A DNA stretch of 64,000 nucleotides from Candidatus Melainabacteria bacterium (GTDB taxonomy: Bacteria > Cyanobacteriota > Vampirovibrionia > Gastranaerophilales > Gastranaerophilaceae), in contig QHMG01000008.1 in NCBI GenBank assembly GCA_003258725.1, positions 62,001 to 126,000 on the forward strand, given 5' to 3'. Of the stretch, positions 8,138 through 17,172 are shown piece by piece (within the stretch, counting starts at the first letter, position 1; every line of letters starts with the position of its first letter). The translations under genes were made by a program, and so were the position numbers. The notes below the pieces were generated by a model. That model made no database searches and was not told the origin of the DNA. It was given only the letters and a program-made list of their open reading frames with translations.

Positions 8138-9376
8138 ATGATTAAAATTGGAACAGCATTGTTTGAAGCATGCGAAGAACTTGAAAAAGAACGTGGAATT
8201 TCTAAAGACGTACTTATTGCATCTTTATGTGACGCAATGGTTGCAGCTTACAAAAAATCAATGAAATGCAAAGAAGCTGCTAACATTGAAGCTATCCTAG
8301 ATGAACAATCTGGTGAAATCGGCGTTTTCTGCACAAAAGTTGTTGTAAAATCAGTTGAAGACGGTATGGAAGACGAACAAATTTCTCTAGCAGAAGCAAA
8401 AGAAATTGACGAAGATGTAGAAATTGATGATGAAGTTAAAATTGAAGTTACACCTGAACAATTCGGACGTATCGCAGCTCAAGCAGCTAAACAAGTAATC
8501 ACTCAAAGAATTAGAGAAGCTGAAAGAAACTTGGTTCTAAATGAATTTTTAGATAAAAAGGGTACTTTGATTACTGGTATTATTCAAAGGGTTGAAGGCA
8601 GAAATGTTATCGTAAATATCGGTAAAACAGATGCTATTATGCCATTAAAAGAACAAATTCCTGGTGAATACTACAAACCTGGAAACAGAATCAGAGTTTT
8701 TGTTGTAAACGTAAAAGAAACAACTCGTTTACCACAAGTAATTGTTTCTCACGCACACGCTGAAATCGTTAGAGAATTATTTGAACTTGAAGTTCCAGAA
8801 ATCGAAGATAACATTGTAGAAATCAAATCAATTTCTCGTGAAGCTGGTTACAGAACAAAAATTGCAGTTTGGTCAAACGACCCTGAAGTTGACTCAGTAG
8901 GAGCTTGTATCGGACCTAGAGGTTCTAGAATTCAAACTATCGTTAACGAATTGAAAAACGAAAAAATTGATATTGTTAGATACTCAGAAGATCCTGTTGA
9001 ATATATCGTAAACGCTTTATCACCAGCAAGAGTTGTATCAGTAGATATCTTGGCTAATGATGAAAACGCTCACGAAGCAATGGTAGTTGTTCCAGATGAC
9101 CAATTATCTCTTGCAATCGGTCGTGAAGGTCAAAACGTAAGATTGGCTCATAAATTAACTGGCTGGAAAATTGATATCAAATCAGTTTCTCAAATGGAAA
9201 AAGCTGAACAAGAAGCTCAAAGAAACTATGAATATCAAGAAGAACCCGTTGAAGAAGAAAAAAATTACGATGAAGACGAAATCAACGAAGAAATCGCTGA
9301 AGAAATGAATCAACAAGGTGTTGATGAAGAAGATATGGTTCAAGAAGAACCTGTTGAAGATTCAGTAGAAGAATAA
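8138..9376 (+). CDS. nusA: Transcription termination/antitermination factor NusA
   Basis: This 412-residue NusA has an N-terminal RNA-polymerase-binding domain, an S1 domain (about residues 130-205), and tandem KH domains containing IGPRGSRI and IGREGQNV. It ends in a Glu-rich tail and lacks the C-terminal acidic repeats of the E. coli protein, a usual length for non-proteobacteria. NusA binds RNA polymerase and nascent RNA and modulates pausing and termination. A strong AAAGGATA site precedes the ATG. A TGGTATAAC stretch in the 67-base gap after rimP may be an internal promoter. infB does not follow. Confidence 0.96.
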   Translation: MIKIGTALFEACEELEKERGISKDVLIASLCDAMVAAYKKSMKCKEAANIEAILDEQSGEIGVFCTKVVVKSVEDGMEDEQISLAEAKEIDEDVEIDDEVKIEVTPEQFGRIAAQAAKQVITQRIREAERNLVLNEFLDKKGTLITGIIQRVEGRNVIVNIGKTDAIMPLKEQIPGEYYKPGNRIRVFVVNVKETTRLPQVIVSHAHAEIVRELFELEVPEIEDNIVEIKSISREAGYRTKIAVWSNDPEVDSVGACIGPRGSRIQTIVNELKNEKIDIVRYSEDPVEYIVNALSPARVVSVDILANDENAHEAMVVVPDDQLSLAIGREGQNVRLAHKLTGWKIDIKSVSQMEKAEQEAQRNYEYQEEPVEEEKNYDEDEINEEIAEEMNQQGVDEEDMVQEEPVEDSVEE

Positions 9377-9387
9377 TTAGTTATTAA

Positions 9388-9425
9388 TAGTGGCGTAAAT
9401 TTTCAATTTGCGCCACTATATTTAT
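9388..9425 (+). terminator. Terminator after nusA
   Basis: A 14-bp hairpin (tagtggcgtaaatt / aatttgcgccacta, loop ttc) is followed by a weak T-rich stretch, just before the next gene's ribosome site. Confidence 0.7.
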
Positions 9426-9436
9426 AGGAGGTTTTT

Positions 9437-10342
9437 ATGAAAAAAATAATAATCGCATTATTTGTTCTATTTTTAGGGTTGCAAGTTAACGCAGCAACAA
9501 CTACAACAACAAGCTCAAAATGGAATCAAGCTGCAATGCAAAAGAAATTAAACAATATTGCTTATGTTTTAATCAAGAAGAACAACTTACCAACTGGTAT
9601 TACAATTAAAGCTTCCGCAGAAGCTAACGCAAATGCTTACTCAAACATTAATAAAGAAATCTATGTTTATAAAGGATTGTTAGATTTAACTTCTGATGAT
9701 GCAGAATTAGCAGCCGTTTTAAGTCACGAAATGGGTCATATTATTAATGGTCACTGCGCAAAACAAACAATTTTAAACTCTGTAATTGCAAATATGGCAG
9801 GTTCTGTAAAAACTGAAACTGCAGGTCAAGCAATCGGCGTTGCCGCAGCACAACAAATATCTACTACAAAATTAAGCAGAAAAGATGAATTTGAAGCTGA
9901 TGTTACAGCCATTGACTTAATGGTAAACGCAGGTTATAACCCATTAGCAATGGTTTCATTATTGAACAAAATGAACGATGGTTCTAACTTTGACTTGATT
10001 GCAACACACCCATCAAGCGAAAAAAGAATTATGAATGCTTATGATTATATAGCATACACATACCCAACATTGGCTAAGAAAAGATATAACTCAACAGCTT
10101 ATAATAATGCCTACAAATTAATTAGCTTGAATATTGAAGAAAGAAATGCAAGCCCAAAATTAATGAAAAAATATCAAAAAGAACAACAAAAATTGAAAAA
10201 AGATAAAATTAAACGTGCTAAAAAGATGTTGAAAGCTGGTAACGCTTGGACAACTTCATACGCAGTTATAAACGCAATGAATCAAGAACAATCTCAAACA
10301 CAATCAACAACAAATGCACAACCAACTCAAGCAGAAAAATAA
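9437..10342 (+). CDS. Exported M48-family metalloprotease
   Basis: This 301-residue protein starts with a clear signal peptide (cleavage near residue 19, after VNA). The zinc motif HEMGH is at residues 97-101 and the third ligand motif EFEAD at 151-155, matching M48 peptidases. A later HPSSEKR is also typical of the family (BepA/YcaL-like). The tail is Gln/Lys-rich. It probably degrades or chaperones envelope proteins outside the cytoplasmic membrane. AGGAGG precedes the ATG. A related, shorter protease lies at 12781-13485. Confidence 0.88.
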   Translation: MKKIIIALFVLFLGLQVNAATTTTTSSKWNQAAMQKKLNNIAYVLIKKNNLPTGITIKASAEANANAYSNINKEIYVYKGLLDLTSDDAELAAVLSHEMGHIINGHCAKQTILNSVIANMAGSVKTETAGQAIGVAAAQQISTTKLSRKDEFEADVTAIDLMVNAGYNPLAMVSLLNKMNDGSNFDLIATHPSSEKRIMNAYDYIAYTYPTLAKKRYNSTAYNNAYKLISLNIEERNASPKLMKKYQKEQQKLKKDKIKRAKKMLKAGNAWTTSYAVINAMNQEQSQTQSTTNAQPTQAEK

Positions 10343-10360
10343 AAAACTTCTAAAATAGAA

Positions 10361-10398
10361 AAAGATGCACAGTTCGTAGAACTGTGCATCTTTTTTAT
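10361..10398. terminator. Terminator shared by converging genes
   Basis: A 15-bp perfect stem (aaagatgcacagttc / gaactgtgcatcttt, loop gta) is flanked by A and T runs. It serves the M48 gene and the converging small gene. Confidence 0.88.
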
Positions 10399-10404
10399 TA
10401 ATAA

Positions 10405-10566
10405 TTATTTTTCATAAGCTATGCTTATTGTTAAGTTATCTGAATTTGTGTGAACTAATGACCATCTTAATGGCGACATTATATCACATTTTTTCAACTC
10501 GTTTTCTATATATTCTGTTGTTATATTATCCGTATTCGGAATTTTTACTAAATCTGAAATTATCAT
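10405..10566 (-). CDS. Small unknown protein of 53 residues
   Basis: An ATG at 10566 follows an AAAGG ribosome site at good spacing and opens a 53-residue frame to a TAA at 10405. It starts MIISDLVKIP and contains LRWSLVHTNSDNLTISIAYEK at its end. The frame stops immediately before the shared terminator. Residue composition is normal for a folded small protein. No family is recognised. The context (own ribosome site and terminator) supports a real gene. Confidence 0.6.
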   Translation of the reverse strand: MIISDLVKIPNTDNITTEYIENELKKCDIMSPLRWSLVHTNSDNLTISIAYEK

Positions 10567-10610
10567 TGTGTACCTTTACTATGTTTTAAGAGTTGTATAT
10601 TCATTTTTAT

Positions 10611-10635
10611 CACCCTGAATTTAGTTCAGGGTCTC
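10611..10635. repeat. Palindromic repeat family D, copy 1
   Basis: This imperfect palindrome of the form caccctgaa-(5)-ttcagggtctc belongs to a widespread bacterial class. Other copies are at 27086, 30110, 30162, 36755, 36790, 62994 and 63031. Confidence 0.8.
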
Positions 10636-10680
10636 ATAAGCATGGAATTCTATCACATGCACCATACCGAAAATCCGCTG

Positions 10681-10797
10681 TCTTGGATTATTGCTCCACG
10701 CAGACAAGTCGCTCTTTTCACTTCGTTGACATTCGCTATGTCTGCGCTACTTCGGGCTGGGTTCGCTTTGCTCACACGGCGCCCTACGCAAAATCCG
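10681..10797. repeat. Repeat family B after the glmS stop
   Basis: The ends are ggatt and aatcc in inverted orientation, with an inner cgggctgggttcgctttgct and a cacggcgccctac segment. It abuts the glmS stop codon (10798-10800). Relatives are at 47917-48004, 61975-62070 and, shorter, 62764-62819. A partial second end (taccgaaaatccgct) lies just left. Confidence 0.75.
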
Positions 10798-12642
10798 CTA
10801 TTCTACTGTTACTGATTTTGCCAAGTTTCTAGGTTGGTCTACGTCTTTACCCAAGAACTCAGCAATATAGTAAGCAAGCAATTGTAACGGAACGATTGCC
10901 ATAATTGGAGAAACCATTTCGTGTACGTGTGGAACATTTAGAACAAAATCAAATAAATCATCTAATTTTTCATCAGTTGAATCTGTAAGAGCAATCATTC
11001 TTGCATTTCTTGCTTTTGATTCTTGTGCATTAGACAAGATTTTTTCGTAAACTTTGCCTGTCATCATAATTGACAACACAGGTAATGTTTCATCTAACAT
11101 TGCAATAGGACCGTGTTTCAATTCACCAGCTGGATAGCCTGTTGCATTTATATAACTAATTTCTTTTAATTTCAACGCACCTTCTAATGCTGTTGCGTAG
11201 TTAATACCCCTTGCGATAAAAATAAAGTTTTTAGAACTTGAGTACATTCTTGAGCATTTTTGAATTTTATCTGTTTTGGTCAACAACAACTCAATTTTTT
11301 GAGGTAATAACAATAATTCGTTTTTAATTTCTTTTAAATATTCTTTGTCAGCTGATTCCTTAATTTCAGCTAAATGAATTGCTAAAGCGTAAAATGCCAT
11401 TAATTGTGCAACGTAAGATTTTGTAGCAGCAACTGAAACCTCAATACCTGCATTTACAGGAATTAAACTATCCGCTTCTCTTGCCATTGCTGAATCAGGT
11501 CTATTTGTAATAATCAAAATGTGAGAACCACGTGCTTTTGATTGTTTAATCGCAGTTAATGTATCTGCGGTTTCACCTGATTGAGAAACACCAATTACAA
11601 GGGTATGTTCGTCTGTAACTGTTTTTCTGTAAATATATTCACTTGAGGCTTCTACATCAACCGGAATTTCACAAAGTTCTTCAATAATGTATTTACCAAC
11701 CATTGCGGCATGAAGTGATGTACCACAAGCAACAACTTGAATACGGTTCAAATCTTTTAATTTTGCTTTATCTAATTTAACTTCGTCAAGTTTAATTGGT
11801 TCATCAGCTGAGTACAATTTTCCTGACAAGAAGTTTCTCATTACGTCTGGTTGTTCGTTAATTTCTTTAAGCATAAAGTGTTTATAGCCCATTTTACTCA
11901 AAGCAATCGGTTCCCAAGGAAGCATCTCTGCTTTTACAGCAACAGGATTATTATCTTTATCAAAAATTTCAACACTATTTGGAGTTAAAACAGCCAATTG
12001 ATTATCGTCAAGATATACCGCTCTTTTAGTATATTCAATAATTGCTGGAACATCAGATGCGGCAAAGTTTTCGCCTTCTCCTAAACCAATTAAAAGAGGT
12101 GCATTTCTTCTTGTTGCAATAATTGTATTTGGCACATCTTGATGAATTATACATAAAGCGTATGCACCTTCAAGTTGTGCAGTTGCAACTCTTACGGCTT
12201 CTTGTAAATTGTTTATTTTTTTGTATTCTTGTGCAATTAAGTGAGCAATGACTTCTGTATCGGTTTGAGATTTAAAAATACTTCCTTTTTTTTCAAGTTC
12301 TTCTCTTAATTCTTTAAAGTTTTCAATAATACCATTATGTACAATTGCTAATTTACCGGAATTGCTTGTATGTGGGTGAGCATTTGTTTTGTTAGGAACA
12401 CCATGAGTTGCCCAACGGATATGTCCAATACCTACATGAGCTGATTTAATTTCTTCTTCTTTTGTTGCTAAAAGGTCTTTTAAGTTTTGTAATTTACCTT
12501 CAGCCTTATAAATTTTAGTTTCGCCATCTGCAAGGAGAGCAACACCTGAAGAATCATATCCTCTATATTCTAAAGAGCTTAAGCCTTTTGTTAAAACTTC
12601 TGCTACTGATTTATCACCTACATATCCTACAATACCGCACAT
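10798..12642 (-). CDS. glmS: Glutamine-fructose-6-phosphate aminotransferase (isomerising)
   Basis: This complete 614-residue GlmS makes glucosamine-6-phosphate from fructose-6-phosphate and glutamine, feeding peptidoglycan and sugar-nucleotide synthesis. The mature N-terminal Cys2 nucleophile is in MCGIVGYVG, followed by the class II amidotransferase domain. Two SIS domains follow (SQSGETADT and the SKARNARMIALTD region), and the C-terminus is the typical DQPRNLAKSVTVE. AAAGGA precedes the ATG. I did not see a glmS ribozyme in the short leader. Confidence 0.97.
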   Translation of the reverse strand: MCGIVGYVGDKSVAEVLTKGLSSLEYRGYDSSGVALLADGETKIYKAEGKLQNLKDLLATKEEEIKSAHVGIGHIRWATHGVPNKTNAHPHTSNSGKLAIVHNGIIENFKELREELEKKGSIFKSQTDTEVIAHLIAQEYKKINNLQEAVRVATAQLEGAYALCIIHQDVPNTIIATRRNAPLLIGLGEGENFAASDVPAIIEYTKRAVYLDDNQLAVLTPNSVEIFDKDNNPVAVKAEMLPWEPIALSKMGYKHFMLKEINEQPDVMRNFLSGKLYSADEPIKLDEVKLDKAKLKDLNRIQVVACGTSLHAAMVGKYIIEELCEIPVDVEASSEYIYRKTVTDEHTLVIGVSQSGETADTLTAIKQSKARGSHILIITNRPDSAMAREADSLIPVNAGIEVSVAATKSYVAQLMAFYALAIHLAEIKESADKEYLKEIKNELLLLPQKIELLLTKTDKIQKCSRMYSSSKNFIFIARGINYATALEGALKLKEISYINATGYPAGELKHGPIAMLDETLPVLSIMMTGKVYEKILSNAQESKARNARMIALTDSTDEKLDDLFDFVLNVPHVHEMVSPIMAIVPLQLLAYYIAEFLGKDVDQPRNLAKSVTVE

Positions 12643-12780
12643 ATTGCATAATTCCTTTCATCTTTTTCCATAAAATAATTCTTATATTTATTCTAATATA
12701 TTATCATCAAAAATTCTCGTTGCAATGAAAATTTCTCTGTTGTAAATTAAGAATAGATAAAGATTTAAAAAGGAGCATTT

Positions 12781-13485
12781 ATGAAAAAGATTTTGATTGC
12801 AATTTGTATTTTATTCGTCGGTATATCTGCAAATGCGGAAATTATTATAAACGAAAATTCTATTTCTATGGATAATATTTGGAGCACGTTAGGAAAAAGA
12901 GAGCAAAAACTTTACGAAGTTGGTTCAAGAATCTTGAATAGAAACAAAATTCCAAAACGTATAACTTTCTATCTTAATAAATCACCTTTAAAATCAATCA
13001 ATGCCTTTACTTCGTATAGTGACAAAGGTGTTTACGTATATCCAGAATTATTAAATTACATTGACAATGATGATGAACTAGCTGCTGTTTTAGCGCATGA
13101 AATAGCTCATGGTATGGACTATTACGACGGTTTTGGCAAATTAATTGTAATGAAATTTAACAGCAAAGCCTATGAATACAAAGCTGATGAAAAAGGTATT
13201 GATTATATGGTAAAAGCTGGATATAATCCTATCGCAATGATTACAGTAATGAACAAAATTGGTGGTGAAAATATTTTCGATTGGGGAACTTTTACATCTC
13301 ACCCAAAAACCTCTACTAGATTAATGAAGGACTACGAATATATTTACAAAAAATATCCTAATTACTTAACAACGCCAATGACTAAAAATATTTATTACGT
13401 AAATTGGACTCACACTGCACAAAAAGATATTCAAAAATTTCAACAAAAAGAACGACAAAGAGCAGAAAAAAGAGGTAACATTTAA
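12781..13485 (+). CDS. Exported short M48-like metalloprotease
   Basis: This 234-residue protein has a signal peptide (residues 1-19, ending SANA), HEIAH at 106-110 and EYKAD at 132-136. It also has the SHPKTSTR motif that parallels THPSSEKR in the M48 protein at 9437. It is a shorter paralogue of that protein. It opens a tight operon with two small exported proteins and an FlhA-like protein (TAATG overlap with the next gene). The local role is unknown, probably envelope proteolysis. Confidence 0.8.
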   Translation: MKKILIAICILFVGISANAEIIINENSISMDNIWSTLGKREQKLYEVGSRILNRNKIPKRITFYLNKSPLKSINAFTSYSDKGVYVYPELLNYIDNDDELAAVLAHEIAHGMDYYDGFGKLIVMKFNSKAYEYKADEKGIDYMVKAGYNPIAMITVMNKIGGENIFDWGTFTSHPKTSTRLMKDYEYIYKKYPNYLTTPMTKNIYYVNWTHTAQKDIQKFQQKERQRAEKRGNI

Positions 13486-13931
13486 TGTTTAAAAGGCTTT
13501 TTGCTATATTCATTTTATTGTTTTGCACTCAACAAGTATTTGCAAAAGAGATTGCCGTTCAAATCACACCAGCACATGTGTACAAAACCAGCAACAATGG
13601 CATAAAAGAAGGTGATTTTATTGAATTTGTAACAGTAGATGACATTGCAAATTTTAAAAAGGGAACAACAGTAACAGGACTTGTTACAGAGGTTGTAGAA
13701 AATGGCTTTGGCGGTAGAGTTGCAACCGTTTATATTGAACAATTCAAGTTAAATAAAAATAAAAATTTAAAAGGAATTGTTTACCAAAAGGGAAACACTC
13801 ACCCTATATTTTTTGAATATTTTGGGAATGTTGACGATTCAAGTCTGGGTTTTTCGCCAATAAGAGGTGGAGAAGCCTTTTTGAGACCCCATAAAGATAT
13901 TTTTACATTGTATTTAGAGGTTAAAGAATGA
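13485..13931 (+). CDS. Exported small beta protein, unknown (paralogue 1)
   Basis: This 148-residue protein has a signal peptide (about 1-20, ending VFA). The mature part has alternating beta-type residues with IKEGDFIEF and VTGLVTEVVENGF. It is clearly paralogous to the next gene (ITP, EGDfI/WIKF, and V.G.V..V.ENG in the same order). The start overlaps the upstream stop by one base and its end overlaps the next start by four, so translation is coupled. No known family recognised. Confidence 0.7.
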   Translation: MFKRLFAIFILLFCTQQVFAKEIAVQITPAHVYKTSNNGIKEGDFIEFVTVDDIANFKKGTTVTGLVTEVVENGFGGRVATVYIEQFKLNKNKNLKGIVYQKGNTHPIFFEYFGNVDDSSLGFSPIRGGEAFLRPHKDIFTLYLEVKE

Positions 13932-14386
13932 AAAAACTTTTATTAATCATATTTTGTATATTAGTGCTTGCACCTGTTGCTAATGCTGAAAAACTACCAA
14001 TAAAAATTACACCTACACAAGTAATTACAACAAATACAGACGAAATTGAAGTTGGAGATTGGATAAAATTTAAAACAGTAAATGACGTTTTTTACAAGAA
14101 TAAACTGCTTATAAAAAAAGATACCCCTATTGTTGGTGTTGTTGACCATGTTCACGAAAACGGCTTAGTAGCAGACAATGCAGAAATTATTTTTCAAACC
14201 TTTTATGTTAGAAATGTTGAAAAGAATCTTATAAAATTTAATTATCCACTTTATATTGGAAGAAGAAATTCTGTTTGCAAAACTTTTGGCGACAAGGTTG
14301 AAAAATACTTTTTAGTTATTTTCAAAGGCAATGAAGTAGATGTTCAACCAGAAAGCACTATTTACAATTTATTTTTGTATAAATAA
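13928..14386 (+). CDS. Exported small beta protein, unknown (paralogue 2)
   Basis: This 152-residue protein has a signal peptide (about 1-20, ending ANA) and the same domain as its upstream neighbour, with EVGDWIKFKTV and PIVGVVDHVHENG. The ATGA overlap with the previous gene indicates one operon. The pair may form a periplasmic or surface complex, but this is inferred only from coupling and shared fold. Confidence 0.7.
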   Translation: MKKLLLIIFCILVLAPVANAEKLPIKITPTQVITTNTDEIEVGDWIKFKTVNDVFYKNKLLIKKDTPIVGVVDHVHENGLVADNAEIIFQTFYVRNVEKNLIKFNYPLYIGRRNSVCKTFGDKVEKYFLVIFKGNEVDVQPESTIYNLFLYK

Positions 14387-14406
14387 ATTCGTGTTAAAAT
14401 AATCTT

Positions 14407-15114
14407 ATGATTACACTTCAAGTTCCATACTATTACGTTGATTCGCTTTACGTTACAGGCATTGTAGCTCTTTTCATAATGTTTATTATGTTCAGCAAAA
14501 TTTTATTACTCTTGAAGGAAAACAGAAGTCTTAGAACTTTATGCCGTAATCAACAAGAATATTGCAACAAAATCAATCCCGACAAAATACTTAATTATTT
14601 TGGAATTGATATTATAAAAATCTCATTACCGAAAAACCTTAAAAACCTTTCAACAGATTTAATGGCAAAAATTGTCGGTTTAAGGGAAGAACTTGCAGAT
14701 AATTTAGGTTATATTATTCCGAATGTTAGAATTTGCAATGATTATGACCTAAAAAAAGACGAATACGAAATTTTTGTACGAACAAAATCAATAAAAAAGT
14801 TCAAAATAGAGGAAGAACACGAAATTTTAGACCAAATTATTGAAAACTTGAAAACAATCTGTTTAGAAAATATTTCAAAGATTTTCCTGCAAGAAAATGC
14901 TCAAAAGCTTTTAGATGAAGTTTCAAATAAAAAAATTGTAGAAACCTTATTACAAAACCTTTCAGTCGAAGATATTCGTCTTATATTAATTGAGCTTATA
15001 AATCAAAAAATCTCAATTAAAGATAACAATTACGTTATGGAACGAATGAGCGTTTACGCATGTAAACCAACCTTAATTGAAATCGTTACAGCATTAAAAA
15101 ATGATTTGAATTAA
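14407..15114 (+). CDS. Membrane-anchored FlhA-like C-domain protein
   Basis: This 235-residue protein has one N-terminal membrane helix (about residues 12-37) and then a soluble part that follows the order of the FlhA/type III export cytoplasmic domain. It has an REELADNLGYIIPNVRI segment (compare ALELGIVIPxIRI), KKDEYEIFV, QENAQKLLDEV (compare GRQExxxLLD), NLSVEDIRLILIEL and QKISIKDNNYVMERM. It lacks the eight-helix FlhA membrane domain and the final subdomain; whole FlhA is about 690 residues. It ends the operon begun at 12781. The export link is inferred from motif order, not proven. Confidence 0.6.
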   Translation: MITLQVPYYYVDSLYVTGIVALFIMFIMFSKILLLLKENRSLRTLCRNQQEYCNKINPDKILNYFGIDIIKISLPKNLKNLSTDLMAKIVGLREELADNLGYIIPNVRICNDYDLKKDEYEIFVRTKSIKKFKIEEEHEILDQIIENLKTICLENISKIFLQENAQKLLDEVSNKKIVETLLQNLSVEDIRLILIELINQKISIKDNNYVMERMSVYACKPTLIEIVTALKNDLN

Positions 15115-16385
15115 GAATTTTCATTCTGCATTGCGGTTGATGATTTTAGAGATAAATAATTTACTTCAGAATATTTATCATCATTTATATTAACCTTGTT
15201 AAGAGTAAAACCAAATGTATTAATACCGTCTTTTGTACTTTGTGCAATCATTTTACCGTTATGAGCTTCAATAATTTGTTTTGACAAATACAAGCCTAAA
15301 CCTGTACTTAATCGTTGAAACATAGATTCTTTTGTATAATAACGCTCAAAGAATTGCTCTAATTCTTTTTCAGAATAAGGAACACCCTCATTTATAACAC
15401 TAAATTTAAAATTATTTTCGTCTTCTGATAATTCTACAATTATTTTTGTACCTTCTTTTTTGTATTTTAAAGCGTTAGAAATTAAGTTATACATAACACG
15501 TCTTATGTGCATTTGATCTGCAATAATTGTATTGTTATAAACATTTAATTTAATATCAATTTCATCTGTTCTATCCAAAAGTCTTGTAAATTCAAAGCAG
15601 ACATCTTTCAAATTATCTACAATATTTAATTCCTTAAATGCAAATTTAATATTTCCGCTATCAAGTTTGTAAGTATCTAAAACAGTCATAACCATGTCCA
15701 TTTCAAACCTTGAAGAACGATACATTTGTTCTAAAATTTCTTTTTGAGTATCATTAATTTCACCAAACATACCTTGTATAAATAATTCAATTGCTTTGCT
15801 TTGCGCAATAATAGGATTTTTCAAATCATGAACTAGCATTGCAAGGAAGTTATTTTTACGTTCTTCTAAGCTAATTTCATCATCAACATATCTTGCAAAT
15901 ATTGCAATATTTTCAACTTCACCTTTTGAGTTAAAGGAAGGAACTCTTACAAAATGTAGCCAATGCTTGTCTTTATTAGTAAATTCTATTTCTTCCGTTG
16001 AAATAAGAATTTCTTTATTCTCCATAATTTTGCGTTCAATATCATGAAAATTCTCCAAACTTAGGTTAAAATTAATTGAGCCATCTTCAAGCAAATCGTC
16101 AAATTGTTTATTATAACAAACATATCTGCCTTTTTTATCAACTAAAATTGAGATAAATGGCATAGAATCAAACAACAATTTCATTTGTCTTTGAAGTTTA
16201 AAAGTTCTTATTTGAAGCACACTCCCTGTTATAATCCAAAGAACTAAAAATGAAAATGAAACTCTTGAAGGCAAAATTGTTGGATCAAAAACAATTGCTA
16301 AAAAGAACAAAAATACAGGAATGTATATTGTTAGTGAATAAAAGATAAACTCTTTATTAAAAAAACTTGCCATATTTTTAAACAT
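15111..16385 (-). CDS. Sensor histidine kinase with PAS domain
   Basis: This 424-residue protein has two N-terminal membrane helices (about 16-34 and 43-58), a PAS-type domain (about 70-170), and an intact HisKA H-box (VHDLKNP, His186). A HATPase domain follows with N-box NLISNALKY (Asn304) and a G2 box TGLGLYLSK (about 361-369). By family it autophosphorylates and passes phosphate to a response regulator, but none lies nearby. It converges with the FlhA-like gene, overlapping by four bases. Confidence 0.88.
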   Translation of the reverse strand: MFKNMASFFNKEFIFYSLTIYIPVFLFFLAIVFDPTILPSRVSFSFLVLWIITGSVLQIRTFKLQRQMKLLFDSMPFISILVDKKGRYVCYNKQFDDLLEDGSINFNLSLENFHDIERKIMENKEILISTEEIEFTNKDKHWLHFVRVPSFNSKGEVENIAIFARYVDDEISLEERKNNFLAMLVHDLKNPIIAQSKAIELFIQGMFGEINDTQKEILEQMYRSSRFEMDMVMTVLDTYKLDSGNIKFAFKELNIVDNLKDVCFEFTRLLDRTDEIDIKLNVYNNTIIADQMHIRRVMYNLISNALKYKKEGTKIIVELSEDENNFKFSVINEGVPYSEKELEQFFERYYTKESMFQRLSTGLGLYLSKQIIEAHNGKMIAQSTKDGINTFGFTLNKVNINDDKYSEVNYLSLKSSTAMQNENS

Positions 16386-16464
16386 AAAACTATAACCTCT
16401 CTATACTTATAGCCTAAGTATAGCACTTCGCTAACAGGTTGTATATTAGTCAGGTGGCGAAATT

Positions 16465-16944
16465 TTATATGGAATATTTTAAACGCTTCGCAATAAAAGC
16501 TTTATATTTATGTCGTTGTTTTCTACTAATGTATCTCAAAGCACGATGTAAATTAAATTTTGCCTCATCAAATTTTCCCAAATGGTCATAACAAAATCCA
16601 ATTTCCGCATAAGAACTAAATAAATAATATTTTTTAATCCATTTTCTAATAATAAGTTTCGGTTTATAATTTTTCAAATATTTGATTGTCTCTTCGTAAT
16701 AATCAATTGCTTTTTTACGATTTAAAAGAGTAAGATTGAAAACCCTTGCTGTACCATAATAATTAATCATTCTACCAAAGATTAAAACCATTCCTAAGTA
16801 GAAAATCAAGCCAAATAAAAGTCCGCCGACAAGAATAAATTTCCAATCAAACGGCATATTTGAAAGTCCATAAGTCAATGTATTGGAAATAATTGACCAT
16901 AAAAAACCAATAACTATACAAGCTCTAAAAAAGTAATTTCTCAT
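16465..16944 (-). CDS. Membrane protein with TPR-like tail, unknown
   Basis: This 159-residue protein has two hydrophobic helices (about 6-24 and 35-60). The C-terminal half fits TPR-like helices, including AEIGFCYDHLGKFDEAKFNLHRAL. It lies upstream of the histidine kinase on the same strand, 79 bases away, so the two may be co-transcribed. No ribosome site is obvious and function is unknown. Confidence 0.6.
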   Translation of the reverse strand: MRNYFFRACIVIGFLWSIISNTLTYGLSNMPFDWKFILVGGLLFGLIFYLGMVLIFGRMINYYGTARVFNLTLLNRKKAIDYYEETIKYLKNYKPKLIIRKWIKKYYLFSSYAEIGFCYDHLGKFDEAKFNLHRALRYISRKQRHKYKAFIAKRLKYSI

Positions 16945-17077
16945 AGACCAATTATAACATACTTTTTAAACTATTTAAACCCTGTTGATTAGGAAGAATT
17001 TACAATTTGTTTACGCAAACATGTCTTTTGTAGAAAAAACTAATCAATTTTCAAGAAAAATTTTATTTGTAAAAAAA

Positions 17078-17153
17078 TGTTAATATAACCTAACATTTGT
17101 ATTGCAAAATTATCCTTTATTTCTTAAACTTTTCATGTTAGTTAAACCTAACA
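17078..17153 (+). promoter_or_regulatory. Promoter flanked by two copies of operator TGTTA-n8-TAACA
   Basis: Identical half-sites frame eight bases at 17078-17095 and again at 17136-17153, both ending ...acc before TAACA. Between them TTGCAA (17102) and TAAACT (17125) are 17 bases apart, so the second operator would overlap the start of transcription. This suggests a dimeric regulator controlling the next two genes. Confidence 0.6.
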
Positions 17154-17172
17154 ATAGGCTAAGAGGTTATTT

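Noticed and set aside
10593..10832. Plus-strand frame of 79 codons
   Set aside because: It consists of repeats D and B and the end of glmS in antisense.
12643..12780. glmS ribozyme upstream of glmS
   Set aside because: The upstream stretch is short and AT-rich; I could not see the conserved core.
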